A DNA stretch of 64,000 nucleotides from a virus, in IMG/VR virus record IMGVR_UViG_3300028394_000049, positions 43,345 through 107,344 of that record; one strand, written 5' to 3'. Below are positions 55,796-63,858 of the stretch, one piece after another. A program made the translations under genes and the position numbers. Numbering within the stretch: position 1 is the first letter of the stretch; the number at the start of each line of letters is the position of its first letter. Below the pieces are notes generated by a model, which saw only the letters and a list, made by a program, of their open reading frames with translations, ran no database searches and was not told the origin of the DNA.

Positions 55796-56725
55796 ATGAA
55801 AATAGCTCTTGCATCTGACATTCATTTAGAATTCGGAGATATTAATTTACAAAACACCGAAAACGCTGATGTATTGATTCTTGGCGGAGACATCTGTGTA
55901 GCTAAGGATATTGGTCGACCAGATCCTCATAGTTTTATGGAAGGCAGCCGTAGTAGCCGAATTGTTGACTTCTTCAAGCGTTGTTCATTTCAGTTTCCTC
56001 ATGTGGTTTATATCATGGGTAACCATGAGCATTATCACGGCGACTTTGCTACAAGTGCAAACATAATCAAATCAATGTTAGAATCTAATATGTTAAGCAA
56101 TGTGTATTTGCTTGATAAAGAGATTAAAAAAATCAGTGATGTGACATTTATTGGTGGCACTCTTTGGACTGACATGAACAAAGAAGATGAAATGACATTA
56201 CATTCTATGTCTCGAATGATGAATGACTTCCGTTGTGTTGAAAATAGCAACCGTGTTGTTAACTATAAAGCACCAATCTATAAAAAAGATGCGGATGGTA
56301 AATACATCATGCAAAAGATTGGTGAAATAAATTCTATGATTGAAGATGGTTTCGAATTCAAAACCCGTGCTGCAACATTTTCACCAGAAGATGCTGTTGA
56401 AGATCACAAAAAAATGCTTGGTTACATTCAAAACATAATTGAAGGTAAACATGATGAAAAATTTGTTGTTGTGGGTCATCATGCTCCTAGTAGAGCGTCA
56501 ACACATCCACGTTACAAAAATGAAACTTTAATGAATGGTGGTTATAGTTCTTCATTGGATGATTACATCATAGACCATCCGCAAATTAAATTGTGGACTC
56601 ATGGTCACACACATGAAGATTTTGATTACATGATTGGTTCAACTAGAGTTGTTTGCAATCCTAGAGGTTACATTCATTACGAAGAACGTGCTGACAGATT
56701 TGAATTGAAATATATGGAAGTATGA
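55796..56725 (+). CDS. Calcineurin-like metallophosphoesterase
   Basis: 309 residues from ATG 55796 (AAGGA upstream). Metal ligands: SDIHLE (D8, H10), LGGDIC (D32), MGNHEHYHG, VVGHHAPS and WTHGHTHEDFD: all five family blocks. Cuts phosphodiesters or phosphomonoesters; NinH- or lambda-phosphatase-like roles are options. Strong early promoter. Length is normal for the family. Confidence 0.9.
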   Translation: MKIALASDIHLEFGDINLQNTENADVLILGGDICVAKDIGRPDPHSFMEGSRSSRIVDFFKRCSFQFPHVVYIMGNHEHYHGDFATSANIIKSMLESNMLSNVYLLDKEIKKISDVTFIGGTLWTDMNKEDEMTLHSMSRMMNDFRCVENSNRVVNYKAPIYKKDADGKYIMQKIGEINSMIEDGFEFKTRAATFSPEDAVEDHKKMLGYIQNIIEGKHDEKFVVVGHHAPSRASTHPRYKNETLMNGGYSSSLDDYIIDHPQIKLWTHGHTHEDFDYMIGSTRVVCNPRGYIHYEERADRFELKYMEV

Positions 56726-56922
56726 TGATTGCTTTGAATCGTAAACAAATGGAAAAGTTGGTCAAAATCACCGAACACTTCAAAGAGGTCGAATGGTTTA
56801 CTATCGAAGAAGTCGAAGAAAACGGAATCGGACCTGAAGTACAGGTTCGGTTCAATCTTTTTGGTGATTTTGATAAAGATGATGATGTGAAGGTAGATAT
56901 TACCGATCTATCGACTTGGTGA
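56722..56922 (+). CDS. Small acidic protein, unknown function
   Basis: 66 residues, tandem ATGATG overlapping the upstream stop. EWFTIEEVEENGIGPEVQVR then FDKDDDVKVDITD. No motif. Confidence 0.5.
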   Translation: MMIALNRKQMEKLVKITEHFKEVEWFTIEEVEENGIGPEVQVRFNLFGDFDKDDDVKVDITDLSTW

Positions 56923-56926
56923 TAAT

Positions 56927-57529
56927 ATGGATACAAATCAAAAATTTCTGTCGTTAGACCTTGAGCTAAACAACGCTCAAGACAATTCAACACCCAACCC
57001 AAAAATTATTCAGGTGGGTGTTGCTGTTGGAAATTATGAAATGTATTGCAATGATGAAATTATCACAGAGAAATGGTATTTGGATCCACACGAACCAATC
57101 TATCCTTTCATTACAGAATTAACCGGCATCACCGATGAAGATATACAAACCAAATCGGTGACGCATGGTGTGCTTGCTGAAGAACTTGGTAAATTTATTA
57201 AACAACACAATGTGTTTGTAAATCCGGTAACTTGGGGTGGCGGAGATAGTACAGAATTAAAACAGGAATTTGTTGATAGGAATATTTCTTTTCAATTTTT
57301 TGGTCGCCGTTGGATTGATGTTAAAACTTGGCACATATTACACCTTTTAACGAATGGTAAAAGACCTTCTGGAGGCTTGCGTTCTTCTTTGAATATACAT
57401 AGAATGAAATTCTTAGGAACTCCGCATCGTGCTGATGATGATGCATTTAACACGTTAAGATTATTTTTTAAGTTGTTAGAAAACCAAAGAAAATTGTATA
57501 ACATAAAAGAAATCACGGATTCATTATGA
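56927..57529 (+). CDS. DnaQ-like 3'-5' exonuclease (DEDDh)
   Basis: 200 residues. FLSLDLELN gives the first Asp/Glu pair (D11, E13), and HRADDDAFNTLRL the His/Asp pair of the DEDDh family. ELTGITDEDIQ is the usual helix between. Proofreading-type or RNA-end exonuclease; a free-standing phage enzyme may degrade host nucleic acid or process RNA. Five bases after the previous gene and overlapping the next by 4. Confidence 0.83.
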   Translation: MDTNQKFLSLDLELNNAQDNSTPNPKIIQVGVAVGNYEMYCNDEIITEKWYLDPHEPIYPFITELTGITDEDIQTKSVTHGVLAEELGKFIKQHNVFVNPVTWGGGDSTELKQEFVDRNISFQFFGRRWIDVKTWHILHLLTNGKRPSGGLRSSLNIHRMKFLGTPHRADDDAFNTLRLFFKLLENQRKLYNIKEITDSL

Positions 57530-58374
57530 AAAAAATCTTAGTAACTGGTTCTAGTGGATACATTGGCCAACATCTTTGTAAGTTGTTGAAACAAAAAGGT
57601 ACACATAAGGTATATGGATTAGACAACGTAGTTAATAAAAAAAACGTTGATGTATTCCTTCATCGTTCCATTTCTGAAATGGATTACTACGATCACGAAG
57701 GAATTTATGAAATCGATACACATTTCGACACCGTTATTCACTTAGCAGCACTAGTAAGAGTAAATGAAAGTGTGAAGTTTCCTGCAAACTATTATAAGAC
57801 TAATTTGTTTGGTACTATAAATGTTTTGGAACAAATTTATTTTGATAATTTCATATTTGCTTCTACTGGTGCTGCATCCAATCCTTCAAGCCCTTATGGT
57901 CTATCTAAACTTTGCGCTGAAGATGTGGTTAAGAGTTATTGTAAGAAGATGGATAAACCCTTTACAATATTCAGGTTCTATAATGTAATAGGTTCAGATG
58001 GAATTGCTCCAACCAATCCTGACGGGTTGTTTTATAACCTGATTAACGCAGAGAAAACAGGTGAATTTAATCTGTTTGGTGACGATTATAACACACCTGA
58101 TGGTTCGCCTATTCGTGATTATGTGCATGTCATGGAAATTTGTAATGCACTCGAAACTGCGATTAAAATGCCTGCACATGGATTGGAAAATTTAGGTCAT
58201 GGTCATGGATTTTCTGTAAAAGAAATTGTTGATATTTACAAAAAAGTAAATGATTGTGATTTTAAAGTTAATATGTTACCTCGGCGTGAAGGTGACTTGG
58301 AAAGAACTGTACTAGATAAGCCTTCTAGTTATTTGAAGTCTATGTATACTATTGAGGAGTTATTGAAAAAATGA
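57526..58374 (+). CDS. GalE-like NAD-dependent sugar epimerase
   Basis: 282 residues. ILVTGSSGYIGQHLCKLL is the NAD fold, FDTVIHLAALVRVNESVK and SSPYGLSKLCAED give the Tyr-x3-Lys pair, and DGSPIRDYVHVMEICNAL the substrate region. Short relative to E. coli GalE (338). Converts UDP-glucose/galactose or a related sugar. It is far from the sugar cassette at 2-8 kb, so may supply substrate to a different step. Confidence 0.86.
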   Translation: MKKILVTGSSGYIGQHLCKLLKQKGTHKVYGLDNVVNKKNVDVFLHRSISEMDYYDHEGIYEIDTHFDTVIHLAALVRVNESVKFPANYYKTNLFGTINVLEQIYFDNFIFASTGAASNPSSPYGLSKLCAEDVVKSYCKKMDKPFTIFRFYNVIGSDGIAPTNPDGLFYNLINAEKTGEFNLFGDDYNTPDGSPIRDYVHVMEICNALETAIKMPAHGLENLGHGHGFSVKEIVDIYKKVNDCDFKVNMLPRREGDLERTVLDKPSSYLKSMYTIEELLKK

Positions 58375-58559
58375 AAGAAGGATATTCTGACATAGAACTC
58401 GAGCTCGAAAAAGAGTTGTTGTTTGATTTGATGTTTTTGGCTCATGAACGTGACATAACATTGAATCAATTAGTTGAAAATATTTTACGTGAATACCTTG
58501 AAAAAAATAAAGCTATTTCAACATGGGAAAATTGGAAAATGAATAAGGATATTGTATGA
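58371..58559 (+). CDS. Ribbon-helix-helix-like small protein
   Basis: 62 residues. ELELEKELLFDLMFLAHERD then ITLNQLVENILREYLEK follows the strand-helix-helix order of CopG/MetJ regulators. Possibly autoregulatory for the operon with the next gene. ATGA overlaps at both ends. Confidence 0.6.
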   Translation: MKEGYSDIELELEKELLFDLMFLAHERDITLNQLVENILREYLEKNKAISTWENWKMNKDIV

Positions 58560-59509
58560 AAATTAAATTGTTAGTGATTTCGTTGATGATTGGTTTAACA
58601 TCGGCTTACGCTCAAGAATGGCCTCAGAAACAGGTAAAAGTTATCATTGCCGGAACTCCAGGCAGCGTTTTAGATAATATCTCTAGAACCGTTTTTGAAC
58701 AAGTATCAAAACAAACCGGTAAAACATTTACAATGGAAAATAAAGCTGGTGCTGGCGGCACCATTGCTTCAACAATTGTTGCTAAATCTTTATCTGACGG
58801 TCATACATTACTTGTCAATACTGTTACACATACTGTTGTTCCTTCAGCATATAAAAATTTGCCTTATAGTGTAGAAGAAGATTTTACAAACATATCTGGA
58901 CTTATTTCTCAACCTTTTGCTGTTGCGACAAGTTTAAAATGGAAAACTGTAGGCGAAATTGTAAAATATGGAAAAGAAAATCCAGGTAAATTGAATTATG
59001 GAATTCCAGGAGTAGGAAGTTCGGGCCACCTTTTTATGGAAAAATTTTCACATTCAGCAAACTTTAAAATGGAAAATATTCCGTTTCGTGGTTCTCCTGA
59101 AGCTATGATTGAATTAGCAGCTGGAAGAATAGATATCTTTCCGGCACCCGTTAGCCAAGCATTACCTTTTCAAAAAGATGGACGTATTAATATTGTCGCT
59201 GTAACATCACCGAAGCGTTCAGTAATTGTACCAGATGTGCCCACGATGTCTGACTCAGGTGTTTTGGGTGCTACATATCTATATTGGATTGGAGTGTTTG
59301 GTCCATCTAAAATGGATACGAAGCAAACCTCAATCATTAATTCGGAGATACAACGTGCTCTATCTTCACCTGAAGTTAAATCAAAATTAAATGATTTAGG
59401 TATAACAGACACATTTAAAATGACTCCAAAAGAATTCGATACTTTTGTTCGAAGTGAAATTAAACACAATGCAGAGATTGTAACCCGTTCTAAAATAACA
59501 ATGGAGTAA
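58556..59509 (+). CDS. TctC/Bug-family periplasmic substrate-binding protein
   Basis: 317 residues. Signal peptide ends AYA-Q at 19/20. WPQKQVKVIIAGTPGSVLDN is the family N-terminus (usually VPFAPGGxxD), and ENKAGAGGTIASTIVAKSLSDGH, NVGIPGVGSSGHL-like and FRGSPEAMIELAAGRID are Bug/TctC signatures. The family captures carboxylates or amino acids for tripartite tricarboxylate transporters and is massively expanded in Burkholderiales. No TctA/TctB is encoded. Likely acquired from a host; in a phage it might feed host transport, bind a signal or block receptor use. Expression is from the early operon at 55742. Confidence 0.9.
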   Translation: MKIKLLVISLMIGLTSAYAQEWPQKQVKVIIAGTPGSVLDNISRTVFEQVSKQTGKTFTMENKAGAGGTIASTIVAKSLSDGHTLLVNTVTHTVVPSAYKNLPYSVEEDFTNISGLISQPFAVATSLKWKTVGEIVKYGKENPGKLNYGIPGVGSSGHLFMEKFSHSANFKMENIPFRGSPEAMIELAAGRIDIFPAPVSQALPFQKDGRINIVAVTSPKRSVIVPDVPTMSDSGVLGATYLYWIGVFGPSKMDTKQTSIINSEIQRALSSPEVKSKLNDLGITDTFKMTPKEFDTFVRSEIKHNAEIVTRSKITME

Positions 59510-59511
59510 TT

Positions 59512-60144
59512 ATGAAAGTCTATTTTAACGGTTACCAAAACACTTGGGTTTCACCTTATACCATTCTAGAAAAGGTATTGTTCTGGAAAGATTGGGAAAA
59601 TATTGACTATGACACACCTTGGGTTGAAAAATGGTCGAATCGTTTACAACCTTTCTGCAAGGCCTTACAAAAAGTACTCCAAGTTTTTAGGCCACATATT
59701 CGTTATGTGAAGATTGATGCTTATGATACTTGGTCAATGGACCATACATTGGCGTATATTATTGTTCCTATGTTGAAGCAACTTCATGCAACTAAACATG
59801 GCGCTCCATTAGTTGATGATGAAGATGTGCCTGATGAATTGAAATCGACCAATGCACCACCAAAAGAAAATGAATATGATACTGATGGTAATCATTTCAA
59901 GCGTTGGGATTGGGTTATGGAAGAAATGATTTGGTCTTTTGAACAAGAACTCAAAGACGATGATGAGTCTCAATTTTTTGATCATTCAGCATATGATAGT
60001 GACGATACCAAAGCATGGTTTAAAGATATGTCCAACGGTGTAAGTAAAATCAAAATTGACCGTGAAGGATTGGAAGCACACCAAAAGAGAAAACAAAATG
60101 GTTTCAATCTTTTTGGTAAATACTATCAGGCACTTTGGGATTAA
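59512..60144 (+). CDS. Conserved phage protein, unknown function
   Basis: 210 residues. YFNGYQNTWVSPYTILEKVL, VKIDAYDTWSMDHTLAYIIV and HFKRWDWVMEEMIWSFEQEL form a family widespread in phages with no assigned role. Trp-rich, acidic centre. The ATG follows the previous stop by two bases. Confidence 0.7.
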   Translation: MKVYFNGYQNTWVSPYTILEKVLFWKDWENIDYDTPWVEKWSNRLQPFCKALQKVLQVFRPHIRYVKIDAYDTWSMDHTLAYIIVPMLKQLHATKHGAPLVDDEDVPDELKSTNAPPKENEYDTDGNHFKRWDWVMEEMIWSFEQELKDDDESQFFDHSAYDSDDTKAWFKDMSNGVSKIKIDREGLEAHQKRKQNGFNLFGKYYQALWD

Positions 60145-60146
60145 TT

Positions 60147-60389
60147 TTGAGATCATATTACTATCTCCATGAAGCCAAATTGCGTTTGGAGAACGCCAAG
60201 CAGGCCATTGACATGATGGGTGGTGAGGATGAATGCCAACCAATGTTGCTTGGCCAAAGAGACATGTTGGAACTAGAGGTTGATTATTACCGAAAAGAAT
60301 CTCGGAAGTTTACCATATTTCTATTGACTTTCGTTTTATTTTTGTGTACAATTGGATGTCTTTACTTGAAAGGGTTGATTGATGTTTGA
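60147..60389 (+). CDS. Small membrane protein with TTG start
   Basis: 80 residues assuming TTG at 60147, as no ATG occurs before residue 24. YYYLHEAKLRLENAKQAIDM, then KFTIFLLTFVLFLCTIGCLY as a membrane helix. An alternative start at ATT cannot be excluded. Overlaps the next gene by 8 bases. Confidence 0.5.
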   Translation: MRSYYYLHEAKLRLENAKQAIDMMGGEDECQPMLLGQRDMLELEVDYYRKESRKFTIFLLTFVLFLCTIGCLYLKGLIDV

Positions 60390-60651
60390 TAAAATCTGTG
60401 CGTGGGTTAACAACCACACAATCGGTTTGTTTGTAATTGCTTTGGTGGGTACCTGTCTCGCAACTATTATTTCTTTAGTTGAAGTGGTACGTAAACCTCC
60501 TCAACTTGTTTCATTTAACGAAAGCAGCATACAAAATAAATTAGTTTGGTCGGTAAAAAATGAATGTTATTTTGTTCGACCATATAGTGCTGATGTTGTA
60601 TATTTGATTCGTGTGCAAGATTGTGATAAAAGTGAGAAAATTACCAAATGA
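60382..60651 (+). CDS. Small single-span membrane protein
   Basis: 89 residues. HTIGLFVIALVGTCLATIIS as membrane segment, then SSIQNKLVWSVKNECYFVRP and VQDCDKSEKITK. Role unknown. ATGA overlap with the next gene. Confidence 0.5.
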   Translation: MFDKICAWVNNHTIGLFVIALVGTCLATIISLVEVVRKPPQLVSFNESSIQNKLVWSVKNECYFVRPYSADVVYLIRVQDCDKSEKITK

Positions 60652-60824
60652 AACCAGGCAAAGATTTTAGACTAAGCAAAACAACCAAACGTATGTTGGC
60701 TTTGATGAAAGTATCGGAAGAAAAACGCAATTTGTGGAAATCTCTGATGATATCCGGTGAGTTGGCCGAAAAATTGGCCAAAAATTCAAAATTTAATGTT
60801 AAATCTAACCAAGGAGATGAGTGA
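60648..60824 (+). CDS. 58-residue basic protein
   Basis: ATGA-coupled start. DFRLSKTTKRMLALMKVSEE then KRNLWKSLMISGELAEKLAK. A family of this form (FRMSKxTKRMLA) occurs in marine T4-like phages. Helical, basic; unknown. Confidence 0.55.
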   Translation: MKPGKDFRLSKTTKRMLALMKVSEEKRNLWKSLMISGELAEKLAKNSKFNVKSNQGDE

Positions 60825-61102
60825 TGAGTTTATTTGTAGAAGTTGAAAGTGTTGATAAAAATTGTAAAGTCATCATCAATTTAGATGAAGTAGTTGAAAT
60901 TGCTCCTCTTATTGAAGGCGGTTGTGCTCTATTCTTTACCGATAATGCAGGTACCAACTCAAAAAGTACCATCAAAGTAAAAGACAGTTATGATCAATTC
61001 AAACAATTCGTAATGCAAACCGTGACAGCTGAAGATATCAGCAAAAAAGTCAAATCAATTAAATCACAAACAAGTCAGCCAATGGAAATTCCTAAACTAT
61101 GA
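60824..61102 (+). CDS. Small conserved protein, unknown function
   Basis: 92 residues. AAGGAG before the ATG that overlaps the previous stop. VEVESVDKNCKVIINLDEVV then IAPLIEGGCALFFTDNAG and a Ser/Lys tail. The beta hairpin reads like a flagellar-type FlbD/YhaI fold (small strand-strand-helix), not strong enough to assign. Confidence 0.5.
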   Translation: MSLFVEVESVDKNCKVIINLDEVVEIAPLIEGGCALFFTDNAGTNSKSTIKVKDSYDQFKQFVMQTVTAEDISKKVKSIKSQTSQPMEIPKL

Positions 61103-61281
61103 CAAAATTTACATTCATTTGCGAAGATGATCCTTTTCCATTTTGCGATCAAGTTATGTCTAAAAAGACAGTTGAATTTTCAGCTGAATCTTTACGCAAT
61201 GTAATTCAAGAATTCGAATTGTTTTTAAAAGCTGCCGGTTTTCACTTCAACGGAAACCTGGATTTTGTAAATGATGAATGA
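61099..61281 (+). CDS. Small protein, unknown function
   Basis: 60 residues, ATGA-coupled. FTFICEDDPFPFCDQVMSKK and NVIQEFELFLKAAGFHFNG. Acidic; overlaps the next gene by 11 bases. Confidence 0.5.
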   Translation: MTKFTFICEDDPFPFCDQVMSKKTVEFSAESLRNVIQEFELFLKAAGFHFNGNLDFVNDE

Positions 61282-61558
61282 TGTATTTCTTTCTACACTT
61301 CAATGGATAAAAAATGATTGGAACTCTAATCGTGTTCGCTTTATTGCCGAGCTTGCTGCTTGGGCTATTAGTATTGGGTGTAGCATTACAATGGCACTTA
61401 CCGTACCAAATCCTCCCCTCTTGGTTCTTTATCCTGTGTGGATTGCTGGCTGCGCTATCTATGCTTGGGCTGCTCATACTCGGAAATCTTTTGGCATGTT
61501 GGCTAACTACCTGCTTCTCGTAACAATTGATACTGTCGGTTTAATTAGGATGTTATGA
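61271..61558 (+). CDS. Conserved phage membrane protein
   Basis: 95 residues (ATG 61271 or 61274). LQWIKNDWNSNRVRFIAELA, then WAISIGCSITMALTVPNPPL and VWIAGCAIYAWAAHTRKSFG with LVTIDTVGLIRML: three hydrophobic segments. From memory it is common in marine T4-like phages; possibly related to small transporter half-domains. ATGA overlap with the next gene. Confidence 0.65.
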   Translation: MMNDVFLSTLQWIKNDWNSNRVRFIAELAAWAISIGCSITMALTVPNPPLLVLYPVWIAGCAIYAWAAHTRKSFGMLANYLLLVTIDTVGLIRML

Positions 61559-62163
61559 ACATTTTTTATTTGTCACATGATGTTGAAGAATGTGCTCGTA
61601 TGCACATAGACAAACATTGTGTAAAAATGATACTTGAATATGCACAATTACTCTCAACTGCTCATCGTGTTCTTGATGGCACTCTTATCAACCGCCTCAG
61701 TGATTCTGGTCGTAAACAAAAAGCATATGTACTTGCCGATAACCGTGAGTCCACTCTTTACTCTGCTACTCATATCAACCACCCATCGGCAGTTTGGGTA
61801 AGGCAATCCCGTGACAATTATGTGTGGTTATGGAAATTATTGGAATCATTATGTAAAGAATATACATACCGTTATGGTAAAGTACATAAAGTTGAACGGG
61901 ATGGACTACTTGAAGAATTAAGATTCGTTCCTTCAGGAATCAAAGAACATCCTAAATTTACAGAACCAACACCAGCAATGCCTGATGAGTGTAAGGTTGA
62001 GAATGATTCTATTTCTTCTTATCGTAACTACTACTTCTTAAAGAAGAAACACATCATATCTTGGAAAGGTAAGATAAATAGTAGGATGCAACCTAAATGG
62101 TACAGTGAATTGGCCTTAAAAGCCTTACATGAAGAAAATATAAAACTTGGACTGGAGTATTAA
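61555..62163 (+). CDS. Conserved phage protein, unknown function
   Basis: 202 residues. HDVEECARMHIDKHCVKMIL, LEYAQLLSTAHRVLDG, NHPSAVWVRQSRDNYVWLWK and EYTYRYGKVHKVE belong to a family seen in very many tailed phages, without known activity. The His/Asp/Lys/Trp conservation suggests an enzyme. A one-base overlap with the next gene. Confidence 0.72.
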   Translation: MNIFYLSHDVEECARMHIDKHCVKMILEYAQLLSTAHRVLDGTLINRLSDSGRKQKAYVLADNRESTLYSATHINHPSAVWVRQSRDNYVWLWKLLESLCKEYTYRYGKVHKVERDGLLEELRFVPSGIKEHPKFTEPTPAMPDECKVENDSISSYRNYYFLKKKHIISWKGKINSRMQPKWYSELALKALHEENIKLGLEY

Positions 62164-62444
62164 TGCCAACATATGATTTCTTGAATAGTGAAACAAACGA
62201 AGTTGAAGAACATCGTATGTCATATACAGAATATGACGATTTCATAAAAAATAATACACATCTAACAAGGCATTTCTCAGCAGAAAATCTACCTATTCTT
62301 GGTGATGGTATGCGAATGAATACTCCTGGTGTAGGAAAACCAGATTCCACGTTTGAAAAATACGTCATTAATCGTATGAAGGAAACTATTCCCGGAAATA
62401 CAATTAAAGACGGACACAAAACGAAAGCACCGAGAGAATGGTAA
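62163..62444 (+). CDS. FmdB-like N-terminus protein without zinc Cys
   Basis: 93 residues. MPTYDFLNSETNEVEEHRMS and YTEYDDFIKNNTHLTRHFSA follow the layout of FmdB-type zinc-ribbon proteins, but the Cys pairs are absent. Remaining sequence ends PREW. Function unknown. Confidence 0.55.
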   Translation: MPTYDFLNSETNEVEEHRMSYTEYDDFIKNNTHLTRHFSAENLPILGDGMRMNTPGVGKPDSTFEKYVINRMKETIPGNTIKDGHKTKAPREW

Positions 62445-62644
62445 TGAGTCAAATTCCAGCACTATTCAGACCTTTCAAAGGAGAACAATTTGAGAATAAA
62501 GTTCCCCCCGTAGAAAAAATCCCCCGCCTGTTGAACGATAACAAAAAGAGGGAGTCCTATGAGCAAAAAAAGAATGATGTCAAAAGCACAGCGGCTTTAC
62601 TACGAATCTCAGAAGAAGGAAAAAATAAGGCAAGCACTAGATGA
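62444..62644 (+). CDS. Small protein, overlapping the next gene
   Basis: 66 residues from the TAATG overlap. ALFRPFKGEQFENKVPPVEK, IPRLLNDNKKRESYEQKKND. Its last 28 codons run inside the next ORF in another frame; either both are translated or this one is not real past 62559. Confidence 0.4.
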   Translation: MSQIPALFRPFKGEQFENKVPPVEKIPRLLNDNKKRESYEQKKNDVKSTAALLRISEEGKNKASTR

Positions 62645-62726
62645 GTGGGCCAAACAGGAAAAAGAATCCAATAGGATAGAAAAATACAAATCATATAATC
62701 CACACGACTTATCATACTTTACATAA
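62559..62726 (+). CDS. 55-residue basic protein
   Basis: GGGAG lies 5 bases before the ATG, and the stop overlaps the next ATG as TAATG. MSKKRMMSKAQRLYYESQKK then EKIRQALDEWAKQEKES and NPHDLSYFT. Both junctions favour a real gene over the alternative frame. Confidence 0.55.
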   Translation: MSKKRMMSKAQRLYYESQKKEKIRQALDEWAKQEKESNRIEKYKSYNPHDLSYFT

Positions 62727-63382
62727 TGTTTAATTATTGCCCACCCAAAGATTTACCTGACTTATTCTCTGAAACATTTCCTGATGGAAAAAGATATTAC
62801 AAATTGGCTGATGGTACGAAATTGCCATCAGTCACTACTGTACTAGGTGCCATGAAAAAGGAAGCAATCAGTTTATGGCGTAAACGGGTGGGTGAAGTTG
62901 AAGCGAATAAGATAACCAAAAAGGCCACAGGTCGTGGCACGAACGTTCACACTCTTTGTGAACGATATCTCAACAACGAAGATATGGGCCCAATGATGCC
63001 TGATGCTTTGGAGATGTTCTATTCATTGAAACCACTACTCAATAGAATAAATAACATACATTACCAAGAACAGGCATTATGGTCAACACAACTAGGTCTT
63101 GCTGGTCGTGTAGATTGTATTGGTGAGTTTGATGGTTCTTTGTCCGTTATTGATTTTAAAACTTCCAGAAAAATAAAAACAAAAGGACAGATTGAAGATT
63201 ATTTTTGGCAAACCGCAGCATACGCTTTGATGTATGAAGAACTCATCGGTAAACCAATTGATAATCTAGTTGTTATCATGGCTGTAGAGGATGAACAACC
63301 TATATTATTCCAAGAAAAAACAGAAGATCATATTGATGGCCTTGTGAAGGCTATTAAATACTATAAGGACCAATATAAATGA
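62726..63382 (+). CDS. RecB/Cas4-like PD-(D/E)XK exonuclease
   Basis: 218 residues. GRVDCIGEFDGSLSVIDFKT gives D and D-F-K (the D...(D/E)xK site); GTNVHTLCERYL and TAAYALMYEEL provide the helical His and the QxxxY-type motif. Similar phage proteins are exonucleases for recombination or host DNA turnover. KLADGTKLPSVTTVLGA at the start is also usual. ATGA overlap with the secreted nuclease gene. Confidence 0.85.
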   Translation: MFNYCPPKDLPDLFSETFPDGKRYYKLADGTKLPSVTTVLGAMKKEAISLWRKRVGEVEANKITKKATGRGTNVHTLCERYLNNEDMGPMMPDALEMFYSLKPLLNRINNIHYQEQALWSTQLGLAGRVDCIGEFDGSLSVIDFKTSRKIKTKGQIEDYFWQTAAYALMYEELIGKPIDNLVVIMAVEDEQPILFQEKTEDHIDGLVKAIKYYKDQYK

Positions 63383-63816
63383 AAAAATTCTTAATTGCCT
63401 TGAGCATTTGTTGTGCGTTGCCAGTATTTGCTCAACAACAAAAAGCAGGTGTAACATACAACGCAACTTTAACTAGAGTTATCGATGGTGATACAGTAGC
63501 GTTTCAAGCATTATGGTTGCCTGAACCTTTGAAGAAAGAATTATCTATTCGTGTCTATGGTGTCGATACACCAGAAAAAGGATTTCGTGCTAAGTGTCCG
63601 CAAGAAGATGCTAAAGGTCAAGCTGCATCACAGTTCACCAAAAAGATGGTAGAACAATCAACTACTCGCCAAGTGGTACTAATGGATTGGGACAAATATG
63701 GTGGTCGTGTACTGGGTGATGTATTACTCAACGGTCAATCCTTACGTTCCATGTTGATCCAACAAGGTTACGCAAGAGAATATTATGGTGAGGCAAAACA
63801 ATCTTGGTGTGACTGA
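63379..63816 (+). CDS. Secreted thermonuclease (SNase-like)
   Basis: 145 residues. Signal peptide (cleaved near VFA-Q, 18/19). The SNase fold is complete: RVIDGDT (D36), IRVYGVDTPEKG (R58, E66) and DKYGGRVLGDV (R110), matching Asp21, Arg35, Glu43 and Arg87 of staphylococcal nuclease. Ca2+-dependent, cuts DNA and RNA. Exported to the periplasm or outside; it could attack competing DNA or recover nucleotides. It is immediately upstream of the tmRNA promoter. Confidence 0.9.
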   Translation: MKKFLIALSICCALPVFAQQQKAGVTYNATLTRVIDGDTVAFQALWLPEPLKKELSIRVYGVDTPEKGFRAKCPQEDAKGQAASQFTKKMVEQSTTRQVVLMDWDKYGGRVLGDVLLNGQSLRSMLIQQGYAREYYGEAKQSWCD

Positions 63817-63823
63817 TTGGCTG

Positions 63824-63852
63824 TTGACAAACTATAAATAATCCTGTATACT
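63824..63852 (+). promoter_or_regulatory. Sigma70-like promoter, overlapping TATAAATA
   Basis: TTGACA, 17 bases, TATACT. The late octamer TATAAATA (63833-63840) lies inside the spacer, so early and late transcription could both start here. No ORF of note follows; the RNA gene does. Confidence 0.72.
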
Positions 63853-63858
63853 TAATAG

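Noticed and set aside
61314-61523. Hydrophobic 69-codon frame inside the membrane protein gene at 61271
   Set aside because: The shifted frame of a membrane-protein gene is often hydrophobic too; the 61271 frame has coupled starts on both sides and a conserved look.
62073-62080. GATAAATA octamer 83 bases before the 62163 gene
   Set aside because: Inside a conserved coding sequence in the early region, one mismatch from the motif; chance is the simplest explanation.
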